From NCBI RefSeq assembly GCF_016908355.1, contig NZ_JAFBDT010000002.1, positions 1 through 64,000 of the forward strand: a stretch of 64,000 nt of DNA. Direction: 5' to 3'. A program made the position numbers and the translations under genes. The stretch is from Fusibacter tunisiensis (lineage in GTDB: Bacteria; Bacillota; Clostridia; Peptostreptococcales; Acidaminobacteraceae). Each line of letters begins with the position of its first letter. The stretch's first letter is position 1. The notes under the pieces are model-generated. The model was not told the origin of the DNA. It made no database searches and worked only from the letters and a program-made list of their open reading frames with translations. Positions 1 to 8,591 of this stretch are shown in pieces.

Positions 1-95
1 GGGTCAAAAACAAGCCGATTCATCCCCCACCTGCACTCTCACTCCGTGAGCAAGGTGGCTTAGAGGCGGGGGACTTCTCGGCTATTTTAGTTAAA
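1..95 (-). repeat. Possible IS200/IS605 (TnpB-type) element end
   Basis: On the minus strand an inverted repeat runs from AGCCGAGAAGTCCCCCGCCT to GGTGGGGGATGAATCGGCT, with an inner small hairpin (CTCACGGAGTGAG) and a T-rich stretch after it. Such 'AAGTCCCCC...GGGGGATGAA' hairpins are typical, as far as I recall, of the right ends of IS200/IS605-family TnpB elements, where the omega RNA ends. No tnpB frame lies on either side inside the window, so this is at most an end or a solo remnant. It could also be a terminator-like hairpin of the gene ending at 130. The left border is outside the window. Confidence 0.35.
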
Positions 96-129
96 TTAGC
101 AACGCAGTATTTGGGCATTCTCCCCAGTC

Positions 130-1137
130 TCACACTTTGAGATCAATCTCATGGATAACCCCTGCCACACCATTCTCTTTTAAATACGTTCCCGTTTCTC
201 TAATTTTCGCAAGGAGCTCTGAACCCTCTTTAATCTGATATTGAGAGGACACATGGCCAATAAATATTGCACCAACACCAGCTTCTTTAAGCCCAATTAG
301 AGTTTTCACCCCTTGGGGATTCACTTGCCAAATTTTCAGTTCTTTAAAAATTTCATCGGTTTCATCAATCCAATTGTTGCCATCTTCATCATAGGTTGCA
401 AGCTCAGAAAACCCATGTCCTGTTGATGGTCCAAAAAGTTCAGAGCCATCATCAATTGTTCCGTTTCCGTTTGTATCACGTGCCAAAAACCCACTGCCTG
501 ACGCCAACGACCTAAAAATCTCTGGGTTACCATCCAGTGTCAAATCCAGCGACAGTGTATCTTCACCAAAGGCAACCCCCTTGCCATCAAGGTTTATAAC
601 GAGAGGATCCTGCATCTGCCCACCAATTTGGAGCACCGAATCTCGTTTTTCATAAAATGAACGCTTCATGTTTAAATTTAAATCAAAGGCAATGGTTCTA
701 CCATCTTCAGTTTTTACAACACCTTTTGATGTGTACTGCATTTTTTCTTTTTCATGAATTTCATGTGAAGTTGTTATCCTAAGCCCAAACTGGCGCTGAT
801 TCGTGTTCTCAGCAGACCCGTTTACAGAAGGGGCTTGATGGTGCTGCTTCCTTTGTTGAAGTTTCACAACTTGGTTGAACTTAAATTCTTTCCCCGTAAG
901 GGCTGAAATCAATTGTTCAAGCAATCTTATTTTTTCAAGATCCTCCTCTGACAGATGGAAGAGTTCTTCCGGTCCCTCAACCCCACCTGCAGCCGCATTC
1001 TCCGAAAGAGATAAGGCAACTGGTGGCATTTGATTCTGTGGATTTACCTTAAACACTTCAATTTGCACACGTTTGCTTTCATTTTTTACAAAATGTGATT
1101 CTGCTTGATGTACCAATTCATAATTTGAAATCTTCAT
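130..1137 (-). CDS. Hypothetical protein with two EF-hand-like calcium loops
   Basis: 335 residues, no signal peptide or membrane segment. The only recognisable features are two Asp/Asn/Gly-rich loops, DTNGNGTIDDGSELF at about 221-235 and DEDGNNWIDETDE at about 250-262, which look like calcium loops of the EF-hand/dockerin type and resemble modules found at the ends of large calcium-binding surface proteins. The N-terminal 200 residues are polar and rich in Gln, Lys and Glu, with no family I recognise. The start is supported by TGGAGGTG just upstream. It follows the sigma-54 activator gene on the same strand with a gap of about 77 bases, so it may be its target or be cotranscribed; a weak sigma-A-like pair (CTGACA, TATAGT) lies in the gap. 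Function unknown. Confidence 0.7.
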   Translation of the reverse strand: MKISNYELVHQAESHFVKNESKRVQIEVFKVNPQNQMPPVALSLSENAAAGGVEGPEELFHLSEEDLEKIRLLEQLISALTGKEFKFNQVVKLQQRKQHHQAPSVNGSAENTNQRQFGLRITTSHEIHEKEKMQYTSKGVVKTEDGRTIAFDLNLNMKRSFYEKRDSVLQIGGQMQDPLVINLDGKGVAFGEDTLSLDLTLDGNPEIFRSLASGSGFLARDTNGNGTIDDGSELFGPSTGHGFSELATYDEDGNNWIDETDEIFKELKIWQVNPQGVKTLIGLKEAGVGAIFIGHVSSQYQIKEGSELLAKIRETGTYLKENGVAGVIHEIDLKV

Positions 1138-1214
1138 GTCTTCACCTCCATGTGATTGAAAATTTCACCCGTCTCCATACTATATGAATTTATCGGCACA
1201 AGTTGTCAGAAAAT

Positions 1215-2963
1215 TTAGTTTTCTTTGTATTCTTTTAATTTCCGATACAATTTTGCCTTAGAAATACCAAGGGCCTCAGCAGCCCTTATTGCAGCTGCCT
1301 TTCCATTTCCAAAATAATTTAAAGCTTCAAGAATAGCCCGTTTTTCTAATGTTTCCAAAGGTTCAATTTCTCTTTTTACATGTGCATGTGTCTTTTCAAA
1401 ATTTTGGACCATGCGCTTTGGCAAATGGAAGCTCTCAATTACAGGACCTTCTGCCATATTCACCGCATATTCCAAGGTGTTTTCCAGTTCACGCACATTG
1501 CCCGGCCATGTATAAGCCATTAACTCTTCCATACAGTCAGAACTCACAGAATTAACGGATTTATAAAGTTTGTCATTACATTTGTTAAGAATATGTTCCG
1601 TCAACAGAGGCAGGTCAGCAACCCGCTCTCTTAAGGCAGGAATTTGAATTGGAATCACATTTAACCTATAATACAAATCTTGTCTGAATGCCCCCTCGAG
1701 AACCATTTCTTCAAGATTTCGATGGGTTGCTGCAATCAACCTCACATCCACCTCAATCATGCTCTCGCCACCAACAGGCATAACTTTGCTTTCCTGCAAA
1801 ACCCTAAGAAGTTTGGTCTGAAGGTGCAAAGGCATATCCCCAATTTCATCCAAAAAAAGCGTCCCTTTATGAGCCAACTGAAAACGCCCGGGTTTACCAC
1901 CTCTTTTAGCACCCGTAAAGGCGCCCTCCTCATATCCAAAAAGTTCACTTTCCAGCAAAGCATCTGGAATGGCCGCACAATTAATGGCTATAAAAGGAGC
2001 GTGTGCTCTTGTGCTGGCATTGTGGATTGCCCGTGAAAACAACTCTTTCCCCGTTCCACTTTCTCCCAGAAGCAGTACAGTCGATTTAGATTCAGCCACT
2101 TTTTGTGCCGTCTCTTTTGCCTGCCACATTACATCAGTGGTCCCCAGTATATCGGAAAACTGGGTCCTAACAACATCCTGAGTCATCTCATTCAAAACAT
2201 TAATCACTTCTTGGATTGGTTTCACAGTAATTACATGTCCCTTGACCCGCCCACCAATTAAAATCGGCGCGCTGTCAAAAATCCCGCGATGGCCACGCAC
2301 ATCTACATAATATTCATTTTTAAGCGTCGTCTTTTCAGTTAAAATTCGCACACACTCTTTTTCAGACAATAAATCAGATAAATCTTCTGTTTTATAGCCC
2401 TTGAAAATGGTCTTGGCTTTTGCATTCATTCTGCTCACTTTACCGTCTGCATCAAGTGCCACAAAACCTGTGTTCATACTGTCAACCACGACCTCAAGTT
2501 CTTTTGCGAGCATTTCAACCGCTTCAGTCCGTTCCTGTTCTTTTAGTTTAGCCGAAATCATCTCTGCCATCCGATTCAAAAAAGACATTAAATTGGTTTG
2601 ATTTGAAATCAGGGCACTGCGTTGAACTTCTGTAAATGCAATAAGGCCAATAACACCTACAACTTTACCATCCGCAAGAATGGGGCAACACATCTCTGCA
2701 TGTTCACTGCATTTCTCCCGACACGTACAGCTCAGGCAAGCCTGGTGGGTTCCAGGATTCTCAATCACAAAAGCGACACCTTCAGTTATTGCGTAATGAA
2801 AAGCAGATTGCAAGCCAACATGAACACCAATCGAGTCCTTATAACGACCAGTCCCACCAATCCGAACCAAATTTTGGTCTACAATGGTTACATCTATGTT
2901 CACAACACTTGCGATGGCTTCACAGATCATTTGAACATTTGAAGCGATTTTCTGTAAATTCAC
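1215..2963 (-). CDS. Sigma-54-dependent transcriptional activator (PAS, AAA+, Fis HTH)
   Basis: A bacterial enhancer-binding protein that would open sigma-54 promoters using ATP. The N-terminal 150 residues are a sensory region with a cysteine cluster (Cys76, 79, 81, 85, 92, 93) that could hold a metal or Fe-S centre or sense redox state. A PAS-like segment follows at about 150-250. The AAA+ domain shows Walker A GESGTGKE (300-307), the sigma-54 contact loop GAFTGA (348-353) and Walker B LFLDEIGD (about 369-376). A Fis-type helix-turn-helix closes the protein (about 540-580). Translation starts at a GTG preceded by AAAGGAGG. Target genes are not evident: no clear -24/-12 site (TGGC, TTGC) was found nearby. 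Family assignment is firm; the signal is unknown. Confidence 0.92.
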   Translation of the reverse strand: MNLQKIASNVQMICEAIASVVNIDVTIVDQNLVRIGGTGRYKDSIGVHVGLQSAFHYAITEGVAFVIENPGTHQACLSCTCREKCSEHAEMCCPILADGKVVGVIGLIAFTEVQRSALISNQTNLMSFLNRMAEMISAKLKEQERTEAVEMLAKELEVVVDSMNTGFVALDADGKVSRMNAKAKTIFKGYKTEDLSDLLSEKECVRILTEKTTLKNEYYVDVRGHRGIFDSAPILIGGRVKGHVITVKPIQEVINVLNEMTQDVVRTQFSDILGTTDVMWQAKETAQKVAESKSTVLLLGESGTGKELFSRAIHNASTRAHAPFIAINCAAIPDALLESELFGYEEGAFTGAKRGGKPGRFQLAHKGTLFLDEIGDMPLHLQTKLLRVLQESKVMPVGGESMIEVDVRLIAATHRNLEEMVLEGAFRQDLYYRLNVIPIQIPALRERVADLPLLTEHILNKCNDKLYKSVNSVSSDCMEELMAYTWPGNVRELENTLEYAVNMAEGPVIESFHLPKRMVQNFEKTHAHVKREIEPLETLEKRAILEALNYFGNGKAAAIRAAEALGISKAKLYRKLKEYKEN

Positions 2964-2997
2964 TCTTGGCCTCCTTTTATTTTTATTTCATCTTAAC

Positions 2998-3028
2998 AAT
3001 AAAAAAACCGAAGGACAAGTCCTCCGGT
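2998..3028 (-). terminator. Rho-independent terminator
   Basis: On the minus strand, AACCGGAGGAC-TT-GTCCTTCGGTT is followed by a run of T. It ends the transcript of the hemerythrin trio and separates it from the sigma-54 activator gene downstream. Confidence 0.9.
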
Positions 3029-3036
3029 TAATCGGT

Positions 3037-3591
3037 TTACAAATATTTCGCTTCTAATCTTTCAAGATCTCTCAAATACTTATCTTGAACACCATTTTCA
3101 TGTTGCTCAGATTCAAAAACAGCACAAGCTTTATCAATTTCAATTAACGCTGTCTCTGAAAATGATCTTTTTGCAAACGGGTACACAACACCATCTTCTT
3201 TATCAATATGCCTGTGTAGCAAGTGTGTATAGCCAACAGCATGTGCAACAACGTCTAACTTCGCCTCTAAATTTCCTTCTTTAACTGCTTCAAGTGCACG
3301 CTCTAAATCAGCCATGTAAAGTCTGCCCAAATCGTGTTCAACAAGCATACCGTGCGTCACAAGTTTTTGTGCAGCAGGCCCTAAAGAAGCCACCATCTGA
3401 TTGAAAAGCATCTTTTCTTCCTTACCATGATGGTGCGCATCGGCATACCCTCTGACAAAAGCAATCATTGTCTTAAAATCTTCATAATCGATTTCAGAAC
3501 CTTTCATTACGGCATAACATGCCTTTCGCATAACCGCAAGCATCCTTTTAATGGCTTTGTGCTCTTCTACCATAATTTCTATAGCTCTCAT
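3037..3591 (-). CDS. Hemerythrin HHE-domain protein
   Basis: 184 residues forming a four-helix bundle that should bind a non-haem di-iron centre. The spaced His and Glu ligands are visible: EEH near residue 10, HHHGKEE at about 54-60, HGMLVEH near 80-90 and the C-terminal HRHIDKEDGVVYP. Such cytoplasmic HHE proteins sense or bind O2 or NO, or store iron. It is the last gene of a three-gene unit: its start overlaps the stop of the upstream gene by four bases and a strong terminator follows. Linkage to a DUF1858 protein suggests a redox or nitrosative-stress role, which is inference. Confidence 0.88.
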   Translation of the reverse strand: MRAIEIMVEEHKAIKRMLAVMRKACYAVMKGSEIDYEDFKTMIAFVRGYADAHHHGKEEKMLFNQMVASLGPAAQKLVTHGMLVEHDLGRLYMADLERALEAVKEGNLEAKLDVVAHAVGYTHLLHRHIDKEDGVVYPFAKRSFSETALIEIDKACAVFESEQHENGVQDKYLRDLERLEAKYL

Positions 3592-4211
3592 GCTGCTCTC
3601 CTTGATAATACAAACGTGTTCTCGTCCACAGACTCAAACCTATACGCATCTTCAACAAAGGCATCAATCCATTCCAATCTAAGTGTATTATAAATTTCAA
3701 TATCCCCGCCAACGGCATTCCAAAAATCCGTGTGAATACACAAACGCTTCACCCATGAAAAAGAATTTTCATCACTAGAAATAGGTTGGTTTACCCGGTC
3801 ACACGGCATGCCTTCAAGCAAATAATCATAAATCGCCTTAAAAACTTGATCCGGTTGATCCAACGTCTCTGACAAAGCATTTTTTGCCAAACGACCATTT
3901 TCTCTATACAAAGTTTTTAAATCTTCAAGCGATAGATAAGCCTGTTTTAACCCTGTTGTAATCGCATAAGCCATCCGATGTTCTAAACTGTGAATCCGAT
4001 CTTGCAACCACCCATGAATATTAGCAGTGTCAATAACGTCTTCCAAAGCCCCTGTCTCAGGTATACCATACTGAGTTTGAGCATAGTGCCGTAAAGCATC
4101 TGGATCATGTCCATTTTTTTGCATCTCTGAATAAATAGCCTCCAAAAGCCCTTCATGCCACAATACTTTTCGATATAGCCAGTGATGTATCGGTCCTAAA
4201 AATGCACTCAT
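3588..4211 (-). CDS. Conserved hypothetical protein of a hemerythrin/DUF1858 unit
   Basis: 207 residues, predicted soluble and largely helical, with no signal peptide and no motif I can tie to a catalytic family. Scattered His, Glu and Tyr (for example HHWLYRKVLWHE near the N-terminus and HGWLQDRIHSLEHR at about 66-79) would suit a metal-binding helical bundle, possibly a diverged hemerythrin-like fold, but that is a guess. It overlaps the hemerythrin gene by four bases (ATGA) and lies nine bases after the DUF1858 gene, so the three proteins are probably made together. Confidence 0.6.
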   Translation of the reverse strand: MSAFLGPIHHWLYRKVLWHEGLLEAIYSEMQKNGHDPDALRHYAQTQYGIPETGALEDVIDTANIHGWLQDRIHSLEHRMAYAITTGLKQAYLSLEDLKTLYRENGRLAKNALSETLDQPDQVFKAIYDYLLEGMPCDRVNQPISSDENSFSWVKRLCIHTDFWNAVGGDIEIYNTLRLEWIDAFVEDAYRFESVDENTFVLSRRAA

Positions 4212-4220
4212 TTCTACCCC

Positions 4221-4415
4221 CTACGCCACTTTGTCGTTTAGAGCTTTCATAAGCGCATCAAGACTTAACCCATGTACCATGCAAGCTTCTTCAAGTGTTT
4301 CCGCTTGAGCAGATGGGCAACCAACACATCCCATACCAAACACAAACAGTACATCTACAGTTTCCGGATAAGTTCTAACCACATCCCCAATTGTCATATC
4401 TTTTGTAATTTTCAT
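4221..4415 (-). CDS. DUF1858 domain protein
   Basis: A 64-residue protein matching the DUF1858 pattern: N-terminal [11 protein letters not shown], a middle segment ending in [19 protein letters not shown], and a short helical tail. The conserved CxxC pair (GCVGC) suggests thiol-disulfide chemistry or metal binding, as in the small DUF1858/hybrid-cluster-associated proteins. First gene of the trio, with a strong site (TAGGAGGC) before the ATG. The two downstream genes include a hemerythrin, and this pairing recurs in anaerobes, so a joint role in O2 or NO handling is likely but unproven. Confidence 0.85.
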   Translation of the reverse strand: MKITKDMTIGDVVRTYPETVDVLFVFGMGCVGCPSAQAETLEEACMVHGLSLDALMKALNDKVA

Positions 4416-4490
4416 TTCAATGCCTCCTATAAAACAGTAAGTTTAATCTCTATGCCCATATGGTATCAAGAATTAAACACCAATTCCGTT

Positions 4491-7064
4491 TCATAGGTTA
4501 CCAAATGATTCCTCATTTCCACTTTCAATCATATTCACAAAAACACCAACAATCTGAGGGTCAAACTGTTTTGACGCATTCTGTTTAAGTTCCTCAAGCG
4601 CCGCATCAAATGACATGGCCTTTCTATACGTCCGATCGCTGGTCATTGCATCAAAAGCATCTGTTATGCAAATGATTCTGGCCAAATACGGAATTGCTTC
4701 TCCCCTTAGCCCTCTTGGATAACCAGTTCCATCCCATCTCTCATGGTGGGCAAAAACATGTTCAGCCATTTCGCCCATTTCATTTACGGCACTAAGGATC
4801 CTATATCCAATTTCAGGATGTTTTTTTATTTCAGCATACTCCAAGGCATCAAGCGGACCTTCTTTATTTAAAATCTCTTCTCGAATGGCAATTTTCCCAA
4901 TATCATGCAAAAGTCCCATGGTCTTAAGGTCATTAATTTCTCTACTGCTGAGTCCTAAAGCTATGCCCAATTTTTCACTAAGGGCACTCACCCGGACACT
5001 ATGCTGTTCTTCACGGCGGTTTTTTTCATGCAAGGTTCGAATCATGGCATAAATTGCCTTACCCCTGACACTTGGACTCTCCGTTAATTTGTGTTTGTTC
5101 ATATAATTTTCAGCGGTTTTTACCACCTCTGTCATTTCTTCAAAAGCATGTTCCTTATGGGCCCATCCCACAGAGACACTAACTGGAACGTCGTCAATGG
5201 CAATATCTTTAAGACTTGCTTTTAAATCAGAAGTAAAGTCTTCCACCACATTTGGACTCGTTGAGGGCATCAGAACTGCAAACTCATCGCCACCAATTCG
5301 CGCAACCACATCATTTGGTCTGAGTTTTCCACGAATTGTATGGGCAATTTTCCGCAACAGGGCATCTCCAGCAGCATTTCCAAACGCATCATTTATCAAC
5401 TTTAAGCCATTTACATCAAGAATCATAACACCTATTGGTAAAAACTCAGGGGCATCTAATTGGGTCAATTGCTTCTCAAAATAAAAACGATTGTAAAGCT
5501 CTGTAAGGTCATCATGAGTACTCACATATTCCAAGTACCGTTCACGATTTTTACGTTCTGTAATATCCGAATAAACAGCATACCCACCTATAAGAACACC
5601 CTTGTAAATCATGGGCACACTTCTAATAGCCACTTCCAAAGCTCGGTTTGATTTTCCGTACCGAATCCCTTCCGTTCGAACTGCCTGTCCACTTAAAAGC
5701 TTTTCTGTAAGCCTTTCCGCCTCATTTCGATTAGAAGTACTACCGCCAGCAATTACATCATCTAGATTAAGCCCCATAACCTCTGATGCCTCATACCCAT
5801 AAAGGCGTTCAAAACTCTTATTAATGTTCATAATTCGGTGCTCAGAATCCAGCATGGCAATTGCATCATCAGAATACCTAAAAAGAGCTTCAAAATGAAT
5901 TTTTTGCTGGGTTGCTTCTTGCTCAGTCAAGGATAAATCTGCTATGGTTTCCTCAAGTGCTTCATTTAAATCCTGGAGCTCAGCCCGGTCATTTTTTACA
6001 ATCCCCATAAGTTCAGATATCTTCATTAAAACACTATTAATCTTTGTAACCAAAGGGTTTAGGACCCTTGTATGATTCAAATCAATCTGATACTCAGGGT
6101 GTCTTTCCACATCAATGGCCTCAACTTTTTGTTCAAGTTCCAAAAGTGGGTCTGCAACGAGTCTTTTTTGAAGCAAAAAGAGTAAGACAAAAAAGAGCAT
6201 CAACAAGAGACCAACACTATAGGCAATCCATTTGTTCCGGGTGTAATTTTCCATAAACCGTTCTTCAGGTGAAAACGTGTATAAAATCCAATCTGAATTC
6301 CCAATTTCATGATGGTGGAAATAACCCCAAGTTGTTCCAAAATAATTTGAATAAGTCTCAAAAGCACCCGATTCAGATTCTTGAAGTTTTTTTGTATGGA
6401 GGCCTCTAAACTCTGCAATCGCCTCAGTGCTGTTTTCAATATCTTTTGATGCATAAATCACTGTCCCAGCCCGGCTTAAAAGCAATGTTGTGTCTTGACT
6501 GTGTGCAGTGTTCTCATTTAGAAAATCCTGTAGCCGGTCGACAGGGATATCCCCTGCCACAACCCCTAAAAGGGTATTGTCTTGGTATACCGGAATTGCA
6601 ATGGTAATAATATAGACATCTTGAGAAGCGTTGAGAAATGGCTCCGTCAAAACAATTCCCTTTGCTTCCACAGCGGATTGATACCACAGACGCTTTCTAA
6701 AGTCCATATTGGCAGGTGGCACATATCCACTGGCATTAATCATATGATTCTCATCTGTCAAATAATAAAGACTTGCAAAAAGACCATTCATTTCAAGTTC
6801 ATTTCTCAAGTACTCTAAAAGTTTCGCATCCGACTGTGATGGATTGTGTTCAATAACTATTTTTGCAGATTCCAAAATGTGACTTTGGGCTTCAATTGCT
6901 CTGTCAAATTCCAGATGCATCAACTCAAATCCAAGCTCTGCATTGTGGTGAGATTCTGATTCTATAAACGTTTCTGCCGCTTTAAACTGGTACCTGACAA
7001 TTAACAAAATCAGAACCAGAAACAGACCGCTTAAACCATAAAAAATGCGCATTAATCGACTCAT
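4491..7064 (-). CDS. Membrane sensor with PAS, GGDEF and HD-GYP domains
   Basis: A two-headed c-di-GMP enzyme. An N-terminal membrane helix, an extracellular dCACHE-like sensor of about 230 residues and a second helix are followed by a coiled linker, a PAS domain, a GGDEF domain with the intact signature RIGGDEF and an inhibitory I-site RPND five residues before it, and an HD-GYP phosphodiesterase domain (HDIGK, HPEIGYRIL, HHERWDGTGYP). It could both make and degrade c-di-GMP. The frame stays open to 7109, but no ribosome site precedes that ATG; AAAGGATG lies before the ATG at 7064 (MSRLMRIF), which also puts the membrane helix at the extreme N-terminus, so I chose it. A terminator belonging to the lpdA operon lies upstream. 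Confidence 0.9.
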   Translation of the reverse strand: MSRLMRIFYGLSGLFLVLILLIVRYQFKAAETFIESESHHNAELGFELMHLEFDRAIEAQSHILESAKIVIEHNPSQSDAKLLEYLRNELEMNGLFASLYYLTDENHMINASGYVPPANMDFRKRLWYQSAVEAKGIVLTEPFLNASQDVYIITIAIPVYQDNTLLGVVAGDIPVDRLQDFLNENTAHSQDTTLLLSRAGTVIYASKDIENSTEAIAEFRGLHTKKLQESESGAFETYSNYFGTTWGYFHHHEIGNSDWILYTFSPEERFMENYTRNKWIAYSVGLLLMLFFVLLFLLQKRLVADPLLELEQKVEAIDVERHPEYQIDLNHTRVLNPLVTKINSVLMKISELMGIVKNDRAELQDLNEALEETIADLSLTEQEATQQKIHFEALFRYSDDAIAMLDSEHRIMNINKSFERLYGYEASEVMGLNLDDVIAGGSTSNRNEAERLTEKLLSGQAVRTEGIRYGKSNRALEVAIRSVPMIYKGVLIGGYAVYSDITERKNRERYLEYVSTHDDLTELYNRFYFEKQLTQLDAPEFLPIGVMILDVNGLKLINDAFGNAAGDALLRKIAHTIRGKLRPNDVVARIGGDEFAVLMPSTSPNVVEDFTSDLKASLKDIAIDDVPVSVSVGWAHKEHAFEEMTEVVKTAENYMNKHKLTESPSVRGKAIYAMIRTLHEKNRREEQHSVRVSALSEKLGIALGLSSREINDLKTMGLLHDIGKIAIREEILNKEGPLDALEYAEIKKHPEIGYRILSAVNEMGEMAEHVFAHHERWDGTGYPRGLRGEAIPYLARIICITDAFDAMTSDRTYRKAMSFDAALEELKQNASKQFDPQIVGVFVNMIESGNEESFGNL

Positions 7065-7137
7065 ATATTTTGTACATCCTTTTAATTCATTCCGTTTAAT
7101 TATAATCAATTGCGCTCAAAACCACAACATTAAACGA

Positions 7138-7183
7138 AAAAACGACCTCAGACCCTATAAAATATAGGACCGAGGCCGTTAAA
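7138..7183 (-). terminator. Terminator of the pyruvate dehydrogenase operon
   Basis: Minus strand: AACGGCCTCGGTCCTATA pairs with TATAGGGTCTGAGGTCGTT and is followed by TTTTTT. It sits directly after lpdA. Confidence 0.9.
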
Positions 7184-7185
7184 CC

Positions 7186-8574
7186 CTAAGATTTTTTTAT
7201 GATATGAATGGGCCTATCAACGGCACCATGAGCCGCTTCCATAACAATTTCGGATAAGGTCGGATGCGGATGTATGGTTTTAGCCATATCATACACCGTC
7301 CCCTCAAGCATCATAGATACCGCGGCTTCAGCAATCATGTCTGTCGCATGTGGGGCTACAATGTGAACACCCACAACTTCGCCATATTTTTTATCATGAA
7401 CTATTTTAACAAAACCCGTCGTTTCGCCTTCAGCCATTGCTTTACCATTGGCACTCAGCGGAAATGTGCTAACGCCCACATCAAATCCAGCCGCTCTTGC
7501 TTCTGCCTCAGAATACCCAATAGCACCCACTTCAGGGAAACTGTAGATGCATGATGGCACTTTTCGATAATCAATTGCCGAAGTTTCTCCCATAATAGCC
7601 TCCGCTGCAACAAGTCCTTCCGCAGAAGCCACATGGGCCAACATCATTTTCCCACACAAGTCTCCAATGGCATAAACACCAGGGATATTGGTCTGCATTC
7701 GCTCATCGACCACAACACCTTTTTCCCCAATTTCAAGGGGTAAGTTTTCAAGACCTTTGAGATTTGGCTTTCTCCCAAGACTGACAAGGATAACATCGCT
7801 TTCAACAGATTTTGCCTGGCCTTCTACTTCATAATGGACTGTACTGCCATCAACATGCTTAATAGAGACATTGGTGACAATCTCAACACCTTCCTTTTTC
7901 AAATGCCCTTGCATCGTGTCACGAACCGATTCATCTACTCCCTTCAAGATGCCTTCTGAACGTTGTAAAATAGTCACTTTTGTGCCCAAACTCCTATAAA
8001 GCGTGGCAAACTCAACAGAAATAACGCCACCCCCTAAGATTGTCATGGATCTGGGCTTCTCACTAAGCGCAATTGCACCTGTAGAATCCACCGCATATCC
8101 TGCTTCAACTGATTCTTTAAGTCCCTTAATTTCTGGCATAGAGGGTGAAGAACCTGTGGCTAAAATTAAATTTTTCCCACTTAATCTTTCACCGCCCACA
8201 TCAACCGTTTGCGCATCAATTACTGTGCCATGTCCTTTATAAACCTCAACACCATTATGTTTTAATAGCAAGGCCACGCCACCCACAATTTTATCCACAA
8301 CTTGGGTCTTACGGCGCATTAGGTTTGGCCAATTTATCTTTACAGTTTCCGGGTTTTCAATGTCAATCCCATATTGACTGCTTGCCAACAAATCTTGATA
8401 GACTTTAGCACTCTTTAAAAGTGTTTTCGTGGGGATACACCCATAATTCAGACACACGCCGCCAACACGATCTTCTTCCACAACAGCCACCTTAGCACCC
8501 AGCTGAGCTGCCTTGATTGCAGCAACATAGCCACCTGGGCCGCCCCCTAAAACAATAATGTCATAAGCTGTCAT
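7186..8574 (-). CDS. lpdA: Dihydrolipoyl dehydrogenase (E3)
   Basis: Flavoprotein that reoxidises the dihydrolipoyl arm of the E2 protein and passes electrons to NAD+. The FAD-binding GGGPGG motif lies at 9-14, the redox-active disulfide is Cys41/Cys46 in GGVCLNYGCIPTK, a second Rossmann motif (LGGGVISVE) binds NAD, and the C-terminal HPHPTLSE carries the catalytic His-Glu pair. 462 residues is normal length, and there is no N-terminal lipoyl domain. Last gene of the lplA-pdhABC-lpdA operon, 17 bases after pdhC and followed by a strong terminator. Confidence 0.96.
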   Translation of the reverse strand: MTAYDIIVLGGGPGGYVAAIKAAQLGAKVAVVEEDRVGGVCLNYGCIPTKTLLKSAKVYQDLLASSQYGIDIENPETVKINWPNLMRRKTQVVDKIVGGVALLLKHNGVEVYKGHGTVIDAQTVDVGGERLSGKNLILATGSSPSMPEIKGLKESVEAGYAVDSTGAIALSEKPRSMTILGGGVISVEFATLYRSLGTKVTILQRSEGILKGVDESVRDTMQGHLKKEGVEIVTNVSIKHVDGSTVHYEVEGQAKSVESDVILVSLGRKPNLKGLENLPLEIGEKGVVVDERMQTNIPGVYAIGDLCGKMMLAHVASAEGLVAAEAIMGETSAIDYRKVPSCIYSFPEVGAIGYSEAEARAAGFDVGVSTFPLSANGKAMAEGETTGFVKIVHDKKYGEVVGVHIVAPHATDMIAEAAVSMMLEGTVYDMAKTIHPHPTLSEIVMEAAHGAVDRPIHIIKKS

Positions 8575-8591
8575 CTTAACCTTCCTTTCAT

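Noticed and set aside
1757-2601. Plus-strand open frames opposite the sigma-54 activator
   Set aside because: They have no ribosome sites, overlap conserved coding sequence on the other strand and show no protein family features.
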